From: Mailhella sp.
GTDB lineage: Bacteria > Desulfobacterota > Desulfovibrionia > Desulfovibrionales > Desulfovibrionaceae
Assembly: GCA_017522745.1 (NCBI GenBank)
Contig: JAFWYI010000255.1
Span: forward strand, 1-5,206
Direction: 5' to 3'
Length of the DNA stretch: 5,206 nt
The notes under the pieces are model-generated. The model searched no databases and was not told the DNA's origin. It saw nothing but the letters and a program-made list of their open reading frames with translations. Made by a program: the position numbers and the translations under genes. This document shows, piece after piece, positions 4,968 through 5,206 of the stretch (the stretch's first letter is position 1; each line of letters opens with the position of its first letter).

Positions 4968-5095
4968 CAGCCCTTAGGGGCAGATGTTTCGGCTAGACAT
5001 TTTGAACGGTAGATGCCGCCACCGGCAATGGCGGGTCCCTCATCTTCCATGTTTCAGATGTTTGATTTTATGAACCTTTTGACTGCGAGTTGTTT
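4968..5095 (+). other. Intergenic region upstream of the symporter
   Basis: I see no coding sequence and no convincing promoter in these 128 bases. A short stem CCGCCA (5016-5021) with TGGCGG (5029-5034) is present. ATGTTT (4984-4989) can pair with AGACAT (4995-5000), allowing one G-T pair. A weak TATGAA at 5069-5074 might be a -10 element but lacks a good -35. The last 20 bases contain the right copy of the inverted repeat. Confidence 0.4.
5076..5091 (-). repeat. Right copy of the 16-bp inverted repeat, over the symporter ribosome-binding region
   Basis: CTTTTGACTGCGAGTT on the + strand is the exact reverse complement of 4379-4394. It spans -20 to -5 relative to the ATG at 5096 and includes the only weak Shine-Dalgarno-like bases (GCGAG, 5085-5089). 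Confidence 0.85.
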
Positions 5096-5206
5096 ATGTC
5101 TAAAAAAATGAGCCTTCCTGTTCAGATGGGTATAGGCATGGTGGCCGGTGTCATCGTTGGCGCGATGGCTCCTTCCTTCGGCCTCGAGGCATCCTGGTTC
5201 AAACCC
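5096..5206 (+). CDS. Probable dicarboxylate/amino acid:cation symporter (DAACS), N-terminal part
   Basis: The first 37 codons are visible and the gene runs off the window. The sequence has a basic start (MSKKMSLP), a first hydrophobic helix at about 9-26 with glycines (GIGMVAGVIVGAMAP), then a short loop ending WFKP. This pattern resembles the start of GltP/DctA-like symporters, which take up glutamate, aspartate or C4-dicarboxylates with protons or sodium across the inner membrane. Substrate cannot be told from this fragment, and other transporters with a similar first helix remain possible. The ATG at 5096 has only a weak ribosome-binding sequence (GCGAG, 5085-5089); a second ATG at 5108 has none. 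The region just before the start is the exact complement of part of the putative leader RNA upstream of ridA, hinting at post-transcriptional control. Confidence 0.7.
   Translation, partial: MSKKMSLPVQMGIGMVAGVIVGAMAPSFGLEASWFKP

Overview
The window looks like part of a bacterial chromosome of moderately high GC with every supported gene on the + strand. The first block has the order acpS - nnr (YjeF) - tsaE - lysC. That order, the sequence style and the later DAACS transporter suggest a sulfate-reducer-type member of the Desulfovibrionaceae (a Desulfovibrio/Bilophila-like genome). This placement is inferred from remembered gene order and protein style, not from a search.

Layout. Positions 1-3691 hold a compact co-directional operon. 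It starts with the 3' end of holo-ACP synthase and continues with a fused NAD(P)H-hydrate epimerase/dehydratase, a TsaE-type ATPase overlapping it by 16 bases, and an aspartate kinase. The aspartate kinase carries a near-perfect internal Shine-Dalgarno and in-frame ATG for a separate regulatory (beta) subunit. A strong intrinsic terminator (3731-3756) closes this unit. Only 33 bases later starts a small four-helix membrane protein of the DUF486 family, followed by a second strong hairpin with A/T tracts on both sides (4226-4260).

The stretch 4261-4538 has no convincing protein gene but is densely organised. A good sigma70-like promoter (TTGCCA-16-TATCAT) is followed, at its expected start point, by three consecutive hairpins (4352-4389, 4401-4415, 4418-4455). 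Then come a second promoter-like pair (TTGACA at 4461) and a small palindrome at its predicted start point. ridA (4539-4919) follows with its own terminator (4932-4967). After a 128-base spacer the window ends in the first 37 codons of a probable dicarboxylate/amino acid:cation symporter.

The most unusual observation is a perfect 16-base inverted match. AACTCGCAGTCAAAAG (4379-4394) lies in the first hairpin and linker of the putative leader RNA. Its reverse complement (5076-5091) lies at -20 to -5 of the transporter start codon. An RNA made from 4351 onwards could therefore base-pair with the translation initiation region of the transporter, on the far side of ridA. This is a testable candidate for a small RNA or leader circuit linking ridA and an amino-acid/dicarboxylate transporter. 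No expression or conservation evidence is available here.

The genes are mostly housekeeping: carrier-protein activation, repair of damaged NAD(P)H, the tRNA t6A modification ATPase, entry into the aspartate amino-acid family, and detoxification of reactive enamine/imine intermediates.
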